This document shows, in pieces, positions 36,735-44,634 of a stretch of 64,000 nucleotides of DNA. Source of the stretch: Bin55 sp965199895 (GTDB lineage: Bacteria > Pseudomonadota > Gammaproteobacteria > Pseudomonadales > Azotimanducaceae). How positions within the stretch are numbered: position 1 is the first letter of the stretch; each line of letters starts with the position of its first letter. The DNA lies in contig CBDATJ010000008.1 in assembly GCA_965199895.1 (NCBI GenBank), positions 124,001 to 188,000 on the forward strand, written 5' to 3'. The notes below the pieces were generated by a model. It was not told the DNA's origin, ran no database searches, and saw nothing but the letters and a program-made list of their open reading frames with translations. Position numbers and translations under genes: made by a program.

Positions 36735-38272
36735 TCACGGTCTTGTGATTCAATCAAAGATGTTCCGCTCATCTCCGGTGGAATGGGTAAATCCATAGTA
36801 TGCAGGATCGTCGGTGCAATGTCCGTAATCGCACCTTTCTCTTTAAATTTGAGCGTTCGAGGACCGACATACACAAAAGGTACGGGATTGCTAGTGTGGG
36901 CTGTATTGGCTTGATTTGAATGGTGATCAAACAAACTTTCGACATTGCCGTGATCAGCAGTCACAAAACAATAACCGTTGTGTTTTTCACAAGCTTCAAA
37001 GAGCCTAGACAAGCAATGATCCACGCACTCTACAGCTTTTACAGATGCTTCAAAGTTACCTGTGTGACCTACCATATCCCCGTTTGCATAGTTGCAAATG
37101 ATCGCATCATAGGATCCTGATTGAAGCGCTTGGATGATTTCGTCCGTTAACTGGGGTGCATTCATTTCCGGTTGGAGATCGTAGGTATGCACCTTTGGAG
37201 ATGGGACTATGTTTCGAGTTTCGTTTTCAAACACAGCTTCTTTGCCTCCGGAAAAGAAATAGGTCACATGTGCGTACTTTTCTGATTCAGCAATGCGCAG
37301 TTGCCTTAACCCATGTTGCTCGAAGCATTGCCCAAGGGAATTGGCCACCACTGGGTTGGGGAATAAAGTTGAAACCTCAATGCTGTGAGTTTGTTCGTTG
37401 ATTTCTTTGGAATAAGGTGTCAGGGTGACAAAACGAGTTAACTGGGGACGAATTCGACGCTTAAAACCAGTGAAATCATCATACAAAAAGGCACCGCTGA
37501 GTTGCCGAGCTCGATCCGCTCTGAAGTTCATGAAGATTACTGCATCTCCATCTTGCACCGGGTGAAAATCTCTGGTTCGGGTCGGTTGGACAAATTCATC
37601 AGACTCATCACGAGCATACGCGCTCTTGAGAGCGGTGATCCCACTCTCTTCGACCAGTGAACCTTCAATACCTGTGAGCATGTCATATGCTCTAGCAACT
37701 CTCTCCCACCGCTTGTCTCGGTCCATTGCGTAGTAGCGTCCCGATATTGATGCAATGTCCGGAACTTCATGAGATTTCAGTAGGGATTCCAGAGTTTCAA
37801 TAGATTCCAGAGCACTTTGAGGTGGAGTATCTCTACCGTCTAGGAAACAGTGAACAGATAAAGGTTGTTTGAGTTCGCAAAGATGTTTAGTTAACGCAAG
37901 AATCTGATCCGAGTGGCTATGTACGCCTCCGGGTGAGAACAGCCCCATGATGTGTACGCGCCCATTGCCTATGTGGTTGAGCAAATTGACTAAGGCTTCG
38001 GCACGATAAAACGAACCATCTGCAATAGCTGCGTTAATTCGGGTCAAATCTTGATGAATGACACGACCAGCACCGATAGCCATGTGTCCTACTTCGGAGT
38101 TTCCCATCTGCCCTGGGGGTAATCCCACATGCTCACCCGAACACTCCAAGAGTGATCTAGGAGCGCGTTCCCAGTGGTAGTCCCACGTGGGTGTATTGCC
38201 AACAGCAATGGCGTTGTATGGTCCCGGTGGGCCGTGTCCCCAACCGTCCAAAATGACCAATACTGGGACCAC
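36731..38272 (-). CDS. gpmI: 2,3-bisphosphoglycerate-independent phosphoglycerate mutase
   Basis: A manganese-dependent glycolytic and gluconeogenic enzyme interconverting 3- and 2-phosphoglycerate. The N-terminal metal site VLVILDGWGHG, the catalytic serine in GQMGNSEVGH and the C-terminal VTADHGNVESL are present. At 513 residues it is complete. The start is GTG at 38272. It diverges from the rhodanese gene, as in Pseudomonas. Confidence 0.95.
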   Translation of the reverse strand: MVPVLVILDGWGHGPPGPYNAIAVGNTPTWDYHWERAPRSLLECSGEHVGLPPGQMGNSEVGHMAIGAGRVIHQDLTRINAAIADGSFYRAEALVNLLNHIGNGRVHIMGLFSPGGVHSHSDQILALTKHLCELKQPLSVHCFLDGRDTPPQSALESIETLESLLKSHEVPDIASISGRYYAMDRDKRWERVARAYDMLTGIEGSLVEESGITALKSAYARDESDEFVQPTRTRDFHPVQDGDAVIFMNFRADRARQLSGAFLYDDFTGFKRRIRPQLTRFVTLTPYSKEINEQTHSIEVSTLFPNPVVANSLGQCFEQHGLRQLRIAESEKYAHVTYFFSGGKEAVFENETRNIVPSPKVHTYDLQPEMNAPQLTDEIIQALQSGSYDAIICNYANGDMVGHTGNFEASVKAVECVDHCLSRLFEACEKHNGYCFVTADHGNVESLFDHHSNQANTAHTSNPVPFVYVGPRTLKFKEKGAITDIAPTILHTMDLPIPPEMSGTSLIESQDRD

Positions 38273-38358
38273 TTAGCTCGGTCTCAAAATAACCAAATCG
38301 AGCAAATTTTAACCACTGACCAATCCACAGGATCCTATAATTTAACACTAGCTCTGTT

Positions 38359-38784
38359 TTGGATTTAACCTTGTCCACGTTTTTTACCTTTCTGGGAGAT
38401 CATCCTTTACTTGTAGGTGCGTTCGTCGTCATCCTAATCTTGTTCATTTGGAATGAAGTCAAACGTGGGGGTAAGACAATTGATAGTCAACAGTTAGTCT
38501 CCATGATGAATAAAGATGAAGCCGTAGTGCTAGATGTTCGAGATTCCACCGAATTTTCAAAAGGTCATATCAACGGTGCCGTCAATATCCCCTTTGCTGC
38601 ATTAACTAATCGAGTTAAAGAGCTCGAAAAGTACAGGTCGCAAACTGTGGTCATCGCTTGCAAGATGGGACAGCACTCCGGTCTGGCAACCAACGTTCTT
38701 CGCAAAGAGGGATTTGAGGATGTAGCGAAACTGCGCGGTGGACTGATGGAGTGGCGAGCTCAAAACATGCCGGTGGTCAAGTAG
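38359..38784 (+). CDS. Membrane-anchored rhodanese-domain protein (YibN-like)
   Basis: An N-terminal membrane helix (residues about 17-35, LLVGAFVVILILFIW) is followed by a rhodanese domain: VVLDVRDSTEFSKGHI and an active-site loop starting with Cys (ACKMGQHSG). It is like YibN, next to secB in other Gammaproteobacteria. The sulfur acceptor is unknown. The start is TTG. Five bases separate it from the secB start; grxC, usually between them, is absent. Confidence 0.85.
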   Translation: MDLTLSTFFTFLGDHPLLVGAFVVILILFIWNEVKRGGKTIDSQQLVSMMNKDEAVVLDVRDSTEFSKGHINGAVNIPFAALTNRVKELEKYRSQTVVIACKMGQHSGLATNVLRKEGFEDVAKLRGGLMEWRAQNMPVVK

Positions 38785-38789
38785 AGAAG

Positions 38790-39266
38790 ATGGAACAAAC
38801 CGTAGTAGAAGAGAAGATAGAAGCGACGATTCACATTGAGCGAATCTTTCTCTCCAAGCTAGTTTTTGAACCCAAAGAAATCACTCAACTTCTTGAGTTG
38901 AAATGGCGACCCAAGGTTCATATTGAGATCAAACCTTCGTGTGATACACTCAGTGAAAACCGATACCAAGTATCACTCGACATTCACTTGACTATCTCTA
39001 TTGGCTCTCATGATGGTTGTACGATCAAGGTGGTTCAAGCTGGAATCTTCAAGGTAGGGGAAAGCCCAGTAAAACAACACATTCTTTCTGTTGAGTGTCC
39101 TGGGATTCTTTTCCCTTATGTCAGAGAAGCGGTAGACAACGTGATGGTGAAAGCAACTCTACCGCCGTTATCCCTTGCACCAGTGAACTTTCAAGAGATC
39201 TTTCAAAAGGCAGTGGAGCGCAACAAAATCGTATCACCCAGATACTCCGAACCGGTGGTTAACTAA
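38790..39266 (+). CDS. secB: Protein-export chaperone SecB
   Basis: A tetrameric cytosolic chaperone that holds preproteins unfolded for SecA. The diagnostic C-terminal stretch is CPGILFPYVREAVDNVM, then PPLSLAPVNFQEIF. The N-terminal half is divergent but retains the IERIFLSKLVFE strand. The start is ATG 38790, giving 158 residues; GTG 38751 lies inside the rhodanese gene. It converges with trmL, overlapping by eight bases. Confidence 0.88.
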   Translation: MEQTVVEEKIEATIHIERIFLSKLVFEPKEITQLLELKWRPKVHIEIKPSCDTLSENRYQVSLDIHLTISIGSHDGCTIKVVQAGIFKVGESPVKQHILSVECPGILFPYVREAVDNVMVKATLPPLSLAPVNFQEIFQKAVERNKIVSPRYSEPVVN

Positions 39267-39726
39267 GCTCCGCTCCTTCATAGCCCAATTGTCGCCACGC
39301 TTCATAGAGAGCGATAGCGACAGAGTTGGAAAGATTTAGACTACGGGATTCCGGTTGCATCGGGATTTTGATACAGTTCTCGCGATAGCGATCTCTGATC
39401 TCGTCAGGTAATCCACGCGTTTCTGGTCCAAACAGCAGAACGTCTTCCTTTTGAAACTGGACTTGATTAATCAATCGTTTGCTCTTGGTTGTGAATGCAA
39501 ATACTTGTGAATCTGGAGTATTGGCAACAGCTTCCTCGAGTGAGTCACAGACTTGGACATCAGCCCATTCCCGATAGTCTAGACCTGCTCGTTTCAGTTT
39601 AGAGTTGTTCAACTCAAACCCGAGTGGTCGTACGAGTGTTAGTGTCGCTCCAGAATTGGTGGCAAGTCGAATTACATTGCCTGTGTTCGGAGGAATTTCG
39701 GGCTGATACAAGACGATGCGGAACAC
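39259..39726 (-). CDS. trmL: tRNA (cytidine/uridine-34-2'-O)-methyltransferase TrmL
   Basis: A SPOUT-class enzyme that 2'-O-methylates the wobble base of tRNA-Leu. The N-terminal YQPEIPPNTGNVIRLA and the knot motifs LLFGPETRGLP and IPMQPESRSLNLSNSVAIA are intact. It is 155 residues long. GTG start. Neighbouring secB matches the Pseudomonas order. Confidence 0.93.
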   Translation of the reverse strand: MFRIVLYQPEIPPNTGNVIRLATNSGATLTLVRPLGFELNNSKLKRAGLDYREWADVQVCDSLEEAVANTPDSQVFAFTTKSKRLINQVQFQKEDVLLFGPETRGLPDEIRDRYRENCIKIPMQPESRSLNLSNSVAIALYEAWRQLGYEGAELS

Positions 39727-39742
39727 AGAGACGAAAGGGAAG

Positions 39743-40003
39743 TTACTCAGTCGAGTGTGCGGTTTGGACTCGTACCTTTAGGTGGTTGGTTTGAGGGTCT
39801 TCCATGGTTTCTACTACCTTATGACCGTGCATCCGACACCATACAGGAATGTCGTACAACACTCCCGGGTCAGTTGCCAGCACATCGAATACAGTACCTG
39901 GTGCTAGAGTTTGTATATGTTCCTGTACTCGAAGGAGAGGAAGAGGGCACAACAACCCCCTTGCATCAAGTTCATCACCTACGGTCATACACCAATGTGC
40001 CAT
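39743..40003 (-). CDS. TusA-like sulfur carrier protein
   Basis: An 86-residue SirA/TusA-fold protein with the sulfur-carrying motif LDARGLLCPLPLLR (CPxP). TusA accepts persulfide sulfur from a cysteine desulfurase and hands it on for tRNA thiolation or other routes. The start (ATG 40003) overlaps the end of the upstream PP-loop gene by 19 bases, a tight coupling that suggests it is a dedicated partner and perhaps not the general TusA of the TusBCD-MnmA path. Confidence 0.85.
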   Translation of the reverse strand: MAHWCMTVGDELDARGLLCPLPLLRVQEHIQTLAPGTVFDVLATDPGVLYDIPVWCRMHGHKVVETMEDPQTNHLKVRVQTAHSTE

Positions 40004-41055
40004 TGATCGGGTACTTCGTGAGAATCGTAGGGAGTCACGAGTAAGTCTTGTTTTGTCCCATCTTCGAAGTGAATGGTAGTTTCAACGCTGGGCTCACCTC
40101 GTCCCTGGCTATAGCGAGCGGCTAATTTGGCAGCAATCTGAATATCGTCTGCATTGGGTTCACCGTCGACAAGGGTCACTGGACCGATATGACTGGTGAC
40201 ATCAATGTGAGTGAAACGTTTCGTATACCCCCGTAGAAAATGGTTCTCACCAGATTCTCGCCCCACAATCAGCTTGAATCTTTGATTGGGCCGTATGTGT
40301 CGTCCCACTTTAAGCAACAAGATGTCGTCTAATTCATACTCTCTAGAGCCACGCGCAGCCCAAAGGTCTTTAAGTTTGCTGGAATAGCAGTCATTGGTCA
40401 AGAAACAACAACCACCCGCGGGTTGAGCATAGTCTGAGAACCCAAGTTCTTCCGCCAGTTTGATTTGCGGTTTTCGAGTTCGACCGTTGAACATAGGGAG
40501 TTTTGCCCGGTCTACCCAACCGTTTCGTTCGGGCAGAGTTGGTGGAAAGTGTGCAGCACACAGGGGTCGCAATAACCGATCATGAACACCTGAATCACTG
40601 ACAATAATGGGCATCGCATCGCGACTTTGGGATTTTGGGCGCTGTCCAAGAACTTCACCAGTGATCGCAAATTCGTACTTGGAACCATCGAATGCGACTA
40701 AATCCATAGCTCTTGAAACCATGAAAATTTTGCAGTCAAGACAAGGGTTGAGATTTTTGCCGTATCCATGTTTCGGATTGAGTACTACCTCCTTGTATGG
40801 TTCGACTACATCGACGATGTGGAGTTTGATACCTAATTGGTCGGCTACCCACAAAGCATTGTTTCTTGGTCCTTTCCCGCGCTTTCGTTTCTCCCGTAGA
40901 GCATGAGTGTGCCCTTCTACACAGAATCCCGTATAGAAATTGACACCTTCTACTTCCACCCCCTGGTTCATAACCACTTTTGCTGCAAGCATGGAGTCGA
41001 GGCCACCCGATATTAGGGCAATGGCTTTGGGCTTATTGGGTGTCAACTTTTCCAC
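39985..41055 (-). CDS. PP-loop ATPase with C-terminal NFACT-R-like domain, probable tRNA thiolation enzyme
   Basis: A 356-residue protein. The N-terminus has the PP-loop SGGLDS used by thiouridylases (MnmA, ThiI) to adenylate uridine; no THUMP domain precedes it. Cysteines in LNPCLDCKIFM and the GGCCFL segment are candidate sulfur carriers or metal ligands. The C-terminal part (about 255-345: LLKVGRHIRPNQRFKLIVG, then FEDGTKQDLLV) resembles the NFACT-R_2 RNA-binding domain attached to ThiI/MnmA-like enzymes. With the overlapping TusA-like gene this suggests a two-gene sulfur relay for RNA. The target is unknown. Confidence 0.75.
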   Translation of the reverse strand: MEKLTPNKPKAIALISGGLDSMLAAKVVMNQGVEVEGVNFYTGFCVEGHTHALREKRKRGKGPRNNALWVADQLGIKLHIVDVVEPYKEVVLNPKHGYGKNLNPCLDCKIFMVSRAMDLVAFDGSKYEFAITGEVLGQRPKSQSRDAMPIIVSDSGVHDRLLRPLCAAHFPPTLPERNGWVDRAKLPMFNGRTRKPQIKLAEELGFSDYAQPAGGCCFLTNDCYSSKLKDLWAARGSREYELDDILLLKVGRHIRPNQRFKLIVGRESGENHFLRGYTKRFTHIDVTSHIGPVTLVDGEPNADDIQIAAKLAARYSQGRGEPSVETTIHFEDGTKQDLLVTPYDSHEVPDQWHIGV

Positions 41056-41090
41056 TTAAAATTCCGCATGAATCGTAAGGGATTTCGCTT

Positions 41091-41531
41091 TTGAGAGCAC
41101 TGTTACAACGAGTGACTTCAGCTCGGGTATTGATCGACAAACAGGTAGTAGCATCGATCGACTATGGACTATTGGTATTTGTTGCAGTGATGAGTGGAGA
41201 TACTCAAGAGAAAGCGAGTTGGTTGGCAAAGAAAATTGTAAACCATCGTATCTTTGAAGGGGATGGTTACCCCATGAATCGCTCTGTTGTCGACGTTGGG
41301 GGGCAAATCTTGATCGTTTCTCAATTCACACTCGCTGCTGAAGCAAAGAAAGGGAATCGCCCCAATTTCTCCAAAGCGGAACATCCTGATACAGCCAAGG
41401 TCATTTATGATGGATTCGTAGCAGAAGTGACCCGACTGGTTGACCACGTCCAAGAGGGTTTGTTTGGTGCTGATATGCAAGTAGAGTTAGTCAATGACGG
41501 TCCGGTTACGATTCTTTTGGAGTCTTCGTAA
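41091..41531 (+). CDS. dtd: D-aminoacyl-tRNA deacylase
   Basis: It hydrolyses D-aminoacyl-tRNAs and clears mischarged Gly-tRNA-Ala. The N-terminal LLQRVTSARV, the active-site strand SQFTLAAEAKKGNRPNFS and the Gly-cisPro-type motif NDGPVTILL are present. Length is 146 residues. The start is TTG, with AAGGGA eight bases upstream. It converges with tatC and overlaps it by 26 bases. Confidence 0.94.
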   Translation: MRALLQRVTSARVLIDKQVVASIDYGLLVFVAVMSGDTQEKASWLAKKIVNHRIFEGDGYPMNRSVVDVGGQILIVSQFTLAAEAKKGNRPNFSKAEHPDTAKVIYDGFVAEVTRLVDHVQEGLFGADMQVELVNDGPVTILLESS

Positions 41532-42324
41532 TCAAGCGAGCAAATACCAGACCAAATTCATACAACATCCACGCAGGGATTGCGAGCAAGATTTGAGAGA
41601 TCACGTCGGGTGGGGTGAGTAGCATCCCCAGGATGAAGCACGACACAAAAATGTAGGGTCTAGCTTTGCTCAGTGTTTTTACGGTCGTGAGCCGCGTTGC
41701 CACCAATAGTACGATTGCTATGGGAATCTCGAATACCACACCAAATGCAAAGAAGATCTTTAAGACAAACGACAGATAACTGTTGATATCAGTCATCCAT
41801 TCGACATTATGCGGAGTAATCGCTGCAAAGAATGCGAAGACTAGCGGAAAGATCACGTAATAAGCGAAGGCTATCCCCAAATAAAACAATAACACACTGG
41901 ACACCAGGAGTGGAACAGTGAACTTTTTTTCTTTCAAGTACAGTCCGGGTGCAATGAATTTCCAGATCTGATGCAGTATGTAAGGCATACTGGTGAACAC
42001 AGCTAGGAACAGTGCTAATGTCAGGGGAACGAGTAAGGGTGAAGCAACATCAATCGCGATCATCTCACCGGTATTCAGATTCACTAGCAAGGGTTGTGCA
42101 AAAAACACATAGACATCATTGCAGAAGATCAAATAAGGGATAAACAGTACTAGAACTGCGACTGCTGATTTGAGTACACAGTTGCGAAGTGCGATCAGAT
42201 GAGAGATGAGCGGTTGCTCATCAGCATCTATCGCTGCATCATGTGCTTCTTCACGGTTCTCGTGATGACGGGAACCCTTCGATTCATCTTTGAGCGGCAG
42301 GTTTCGCTTCTTGAACATCGTCAT
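41506..42324 (-). CDS. tatC: Sec-independent translocase subunit TatC
   Basis: The six-helix receptor of the twin-arginine translocase. After an unusually long charged N-terminus (about 38 residues) comes the hallmark QPLISHLIALRNCVLKS. Later features are PYILHQIWKFIAPGLYLKEK and the periplasmic TPHN loop. Its start overlaps tatB by 41 bases. Acts with TatA and TatB encoded just upstream. Confidence 0.94.
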   Translation of the reverse strand: MTMFKKRNLPLKDESKGSRHHENREEAHDAAIDADEQPLISHLIALRNCVLKSAVAVLVLFIPYLIFCNDVYVFFAQPLLVNLNTGEMIAIDVASPLLVPLTLALFLAVFTSMPYILHQIWKFIAPGLYLKEKKFTVPLLVSSVLLFYLGIAFAYYVIFPLVFAFFAAITPHNVEWMTDINSYLSFVLKIFFAFGVVFEIPIAIVLLVATRLTTVKTLSKARPYIFVSCFILGMLLTPPDVISQILLAIPAWMLYEFGLVFARLITKTPKES

Positions 42325-42664
42325 CGTTTACGTTGTCTTGTTTGGATGATGGTGAAGCGGACGTTTCTGATTGAGATTTTTTGATACTATCGAGTGGTGA
42401 GACAGTCGCCTCTTCAAGTATAGAGTTAGATTCTTTTTCAATGGCTTTCATTTCAGCCATGATTTGTTCGTTGTGTAATTGTCTGCGCACTTCATCCATG
42501 CCGACTTCCCGTTCAACTTCTTGTCTCAAGTTGTGGTAAGCGCGTCGAAGTCGACCCCCCCATAGTCCGACGGTTCTTGCCACCGTGGGGAGTTGTGTTG
42601 GCCCGAGTATTACGAGTCCTACAAGTAGGACAACGAGAAACTCGATCCCGCCAAATTCAAACAC
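42284..42664 (-). CDS. tatB: Sec-independent translocase subunit TatB
   Basis: A single N-terminal helix (FGGIEFLVVLLVGLVILGP) with the essential Glu, the FGP-like hinge and an amphipathic helix, then a charged tail. The start is GTG 42664, with CGGAG four bases upstream, giving 126 residues and the family's MFxxG beginning. The longer reading from 42829 lies inside tatA. It overlaps tatA by eight bases. Confidence 0.92.
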   Translation of the reverse strand: MFEFGGIEFLVVLLVGLVILGPTQLPTVARTVGLWGGRLRRAYHNLRQEVEREVGMDEVRRQLHNEQIMAEMKAIEKESNSILEEATVSPLDSIKKSQSETSASPSSKQDNVNDDDVQEAKPAAQR

Positions 42665-42875
42665 TTTTCTCCGAAGTCGGAGTGGATTCAGCTTCTTCTG
42701 ATTTTGGGTCTTCAGCTTCTTGCTTTTGTTCTCTTTCGGTGAGTGAGTTCCTAAAACCTTTGATCGCTTCACCGAGGCTTTTACCCATTCCTGCGATCCG
42801 TTTTGGACCGAAGATGACCAAGACCACAATGAGTGCGCCGGCTATAACGAGAATTTCGAACACCCCCGGACGCAT
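42657..42875 (-). CDS. tatA: Sec-independent translocase pore subunit TatA
   Basis: A 72-residue protein: membrane helix (FEILVIAGALIVVLVIFGP), the FGPKR hinge, amphipathic helix MGKSLGEAIKGFRNSL and an acidic tail. First gene of the tatABC operon. Confidence 0.94.
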   Translation of the reverse strand: MRPGVFEILVIAGALIVVLVIFGPKRIAGMGKSLGEAIKGFRNSLTEREQKQEAEDPKSEEAESTPTSEKSV

Positions 42876-43124
42876 AAGATTTCTCCTTAAAGCTCTTCGC
42901 TGTTATGATACTAAATTGGGGTGACTAACGAGCGACTGCTGTGTCTAAACCAATGATACTGTTGGAAAATCGTCACCAGGTGAGTATTTTAGTACCTTTT
43001 TTACCCAAATAAATTAATAATATGGCATAATGACGCACTCGTTCCTAAGCAAGTTGTATTCACACATGCAATAGTGGTGGTTTGAGCCCGATATTTGGGA
43101 GGAAATTTTATCCAATCCTAGGCC

Positions 43125-44630
43125 ATGGCAGAGAATAACCAAAAAGAAGAAACCCGACTGGTAAGCCGAGCCAATTTTGTGGACGATCCAGATGCTACGT
43201 TGGAACAAGCGTTAGATCAACTTTTATCATTGATCCTTGTCGATTATTCCCCGCTACACATAGCTGCATTGAGCCGTCGTTTAGGTTGGAGTGGCCACCC
43301 ACCCATCACCTTACAAGAAGCAGGCAATCGGGCTAATGTGACTCGGGAAAGAATTCGACAAATCGAAGCACGCATTAAGCGGGAGCTGCGAGTTCATGTT
43401 CCGCATCCCGTTAAGCGACTGGTTGCAGCTCTCCCCCAACGAAATCCCGAACTTTGGTCAATAGTCTCCCATAGATTAGTGTACGAAAAGATTACCCAGG
43501 ATCCTTGGAGCATCAGCGCTATCAAGTTTTTGCTTGAACAAGCGGGTTACGACGAGTGGTTGTTCCGTGAGTCGCGTCCGGACAGTATTGTCGGCCGATA
43601 TCGCGATCCGTACTTGATTCATATGCCAGCGATTGTGAATCTTGCCATGAGAATCTGTCGTTCTTGTGGTGCTGCTTCTTTGTCTCACATCTCAGAGGAA
43701 CTGCAAACGAGCTTGTCTGATCCTCCCGATAGACCCATACCACTATTCGTTTTACGCAAGATGCTGTCCTGTATAGAAGACATCAAGTTTTTGGACAATG
43801 ACTATATCTGGGTTCCCGTCACTTCCACCAAGCGCGTTCGAGTCCAAAACGTTGCACGAAAAATGTTGTCAGTCAATCGCCCGTTAAATCTAGAGGACAT
43901 CAAGGTTGGTTTGACGCGAAAGTTCTCATTCCGCAACAAGACAGGAAGCTCGACCTACGAGGGTATTGTGCCTCCAGTTGAGATTCTTCGGAAGTTATTT
44001 AATAGCTACAAAGAGTTTTCCGTTTCCAGTGAGGACCTAGTTGATTTCGTGGGTGATTTGTCCCCTGAAACTGAGTTGACCAAACCCGAGCTGGGTATAT
44101 ATGAAGCATTTCAACACTATAGACATCGAGCATTGAATCGACAGCGCATCAAAGAATTTGTTGGTTCCCGAAGTATCAACATGAGTAGCTTCGAAGTTGA
44201 GATGACCTATAGTCCCATCGTCACCAAGTTGCGACAAAACGTCTGGTCCCTCGTCGGAACCAACCTAACTCAAAAAGACATTGATCGAGTCCAGCACAGG
44301 AATCAGAGGAGAAAGTTTCAGAGACGACTCATTGATTATGGTTTTCGACCCAATGGGGACTTAGCTCTCGTATTTAAACTTCCCAGCTTTGTCCATAACT
44401 TTGTTGCCAGTGTGCCTTCCGAAATGGGCGGAGTGAAGCAAGAAATGGTTATCAAAACCCAAAGTGGAGTGACTCTTCGTTGCAAGAATGGAGCGATGTT
44501 TGGTTTTGGGAAGTTCCTTTCTCGAACCGAGTGGAAAGAAGGTGACTTTTTGGTGTTAGACGTAAACCTTGAGAATCACACCTTTAATTGGTTTACCACC
44601 ACCCAACTACCTGCACCGATTTCCCGCTAA
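43125..44630 (+). CDS. Large protein with N-terminal sigma-70 region 4-like helix-turn-helix
   Basis: A 501-residue soluble protein. Residues about 55-90 match region 4 of sigma-70 factors, including ITLQEAGNRANVTRERIRQIEARI with the TRERIRQIE recognition helix. There is no region 2, so it is not a complete sigma factor. The rest appears to be repeated winged-helix-like segments (for example ILRKLFNSYKEFSVSSEDL) and a C-terminal beta-rich part (GVTLRCKNGAMFGFG). It may be a DNA-binding regulator or polymerase-associated factor. It sits on the opposite strand within the conserved ubi/tat block, where hisIE lie in Pseudomonas. Confidence 0.65.
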   Translation: MAENNQKEETRLVSRANFVDDPDATLEQALDQLLSLILVDYSPLHIAALSRRLGWSGHPPITLQEAGNRANVTRERIRQIEARIKRELRVHVPHPVKRLVAALPQRNPELWSIVSHRLVYEKITQDPWSISAIKFLLEQAGYDEWLFRESRPDSIVGRYRDPYLIHMPAIVNLAMRICRSCGAASLSHISEELQTSLSDPPDRPIPLFVLRKMLSCIEDIKFLDNDYIWVPVTSTKRVRVQNVARKMLSVNRPLNLEDIKVGLTRKFSFRNKTGSSTYEGIVPPVEILRKLFNSYKEFSVSSEDLVDFVGDLSPETELTKPELGIYEAFQHYRHRALNRQRIKEFVGSRSINMSSFEVEMTYSPIVTKLRQNVWSLVGTNLTQKDIDRVQHRNQRRKFQRRLIDYGFRPNGDLALVFKLPSFVHNFVASVPSEMGGVKQEMVIKTQSGVTLRCKNGAMFGFGKFLSRTEWKEGDFLVLDVNLENHTFNWFTTTQLPAPISR

Positions 44631-44634
44631 GCTG

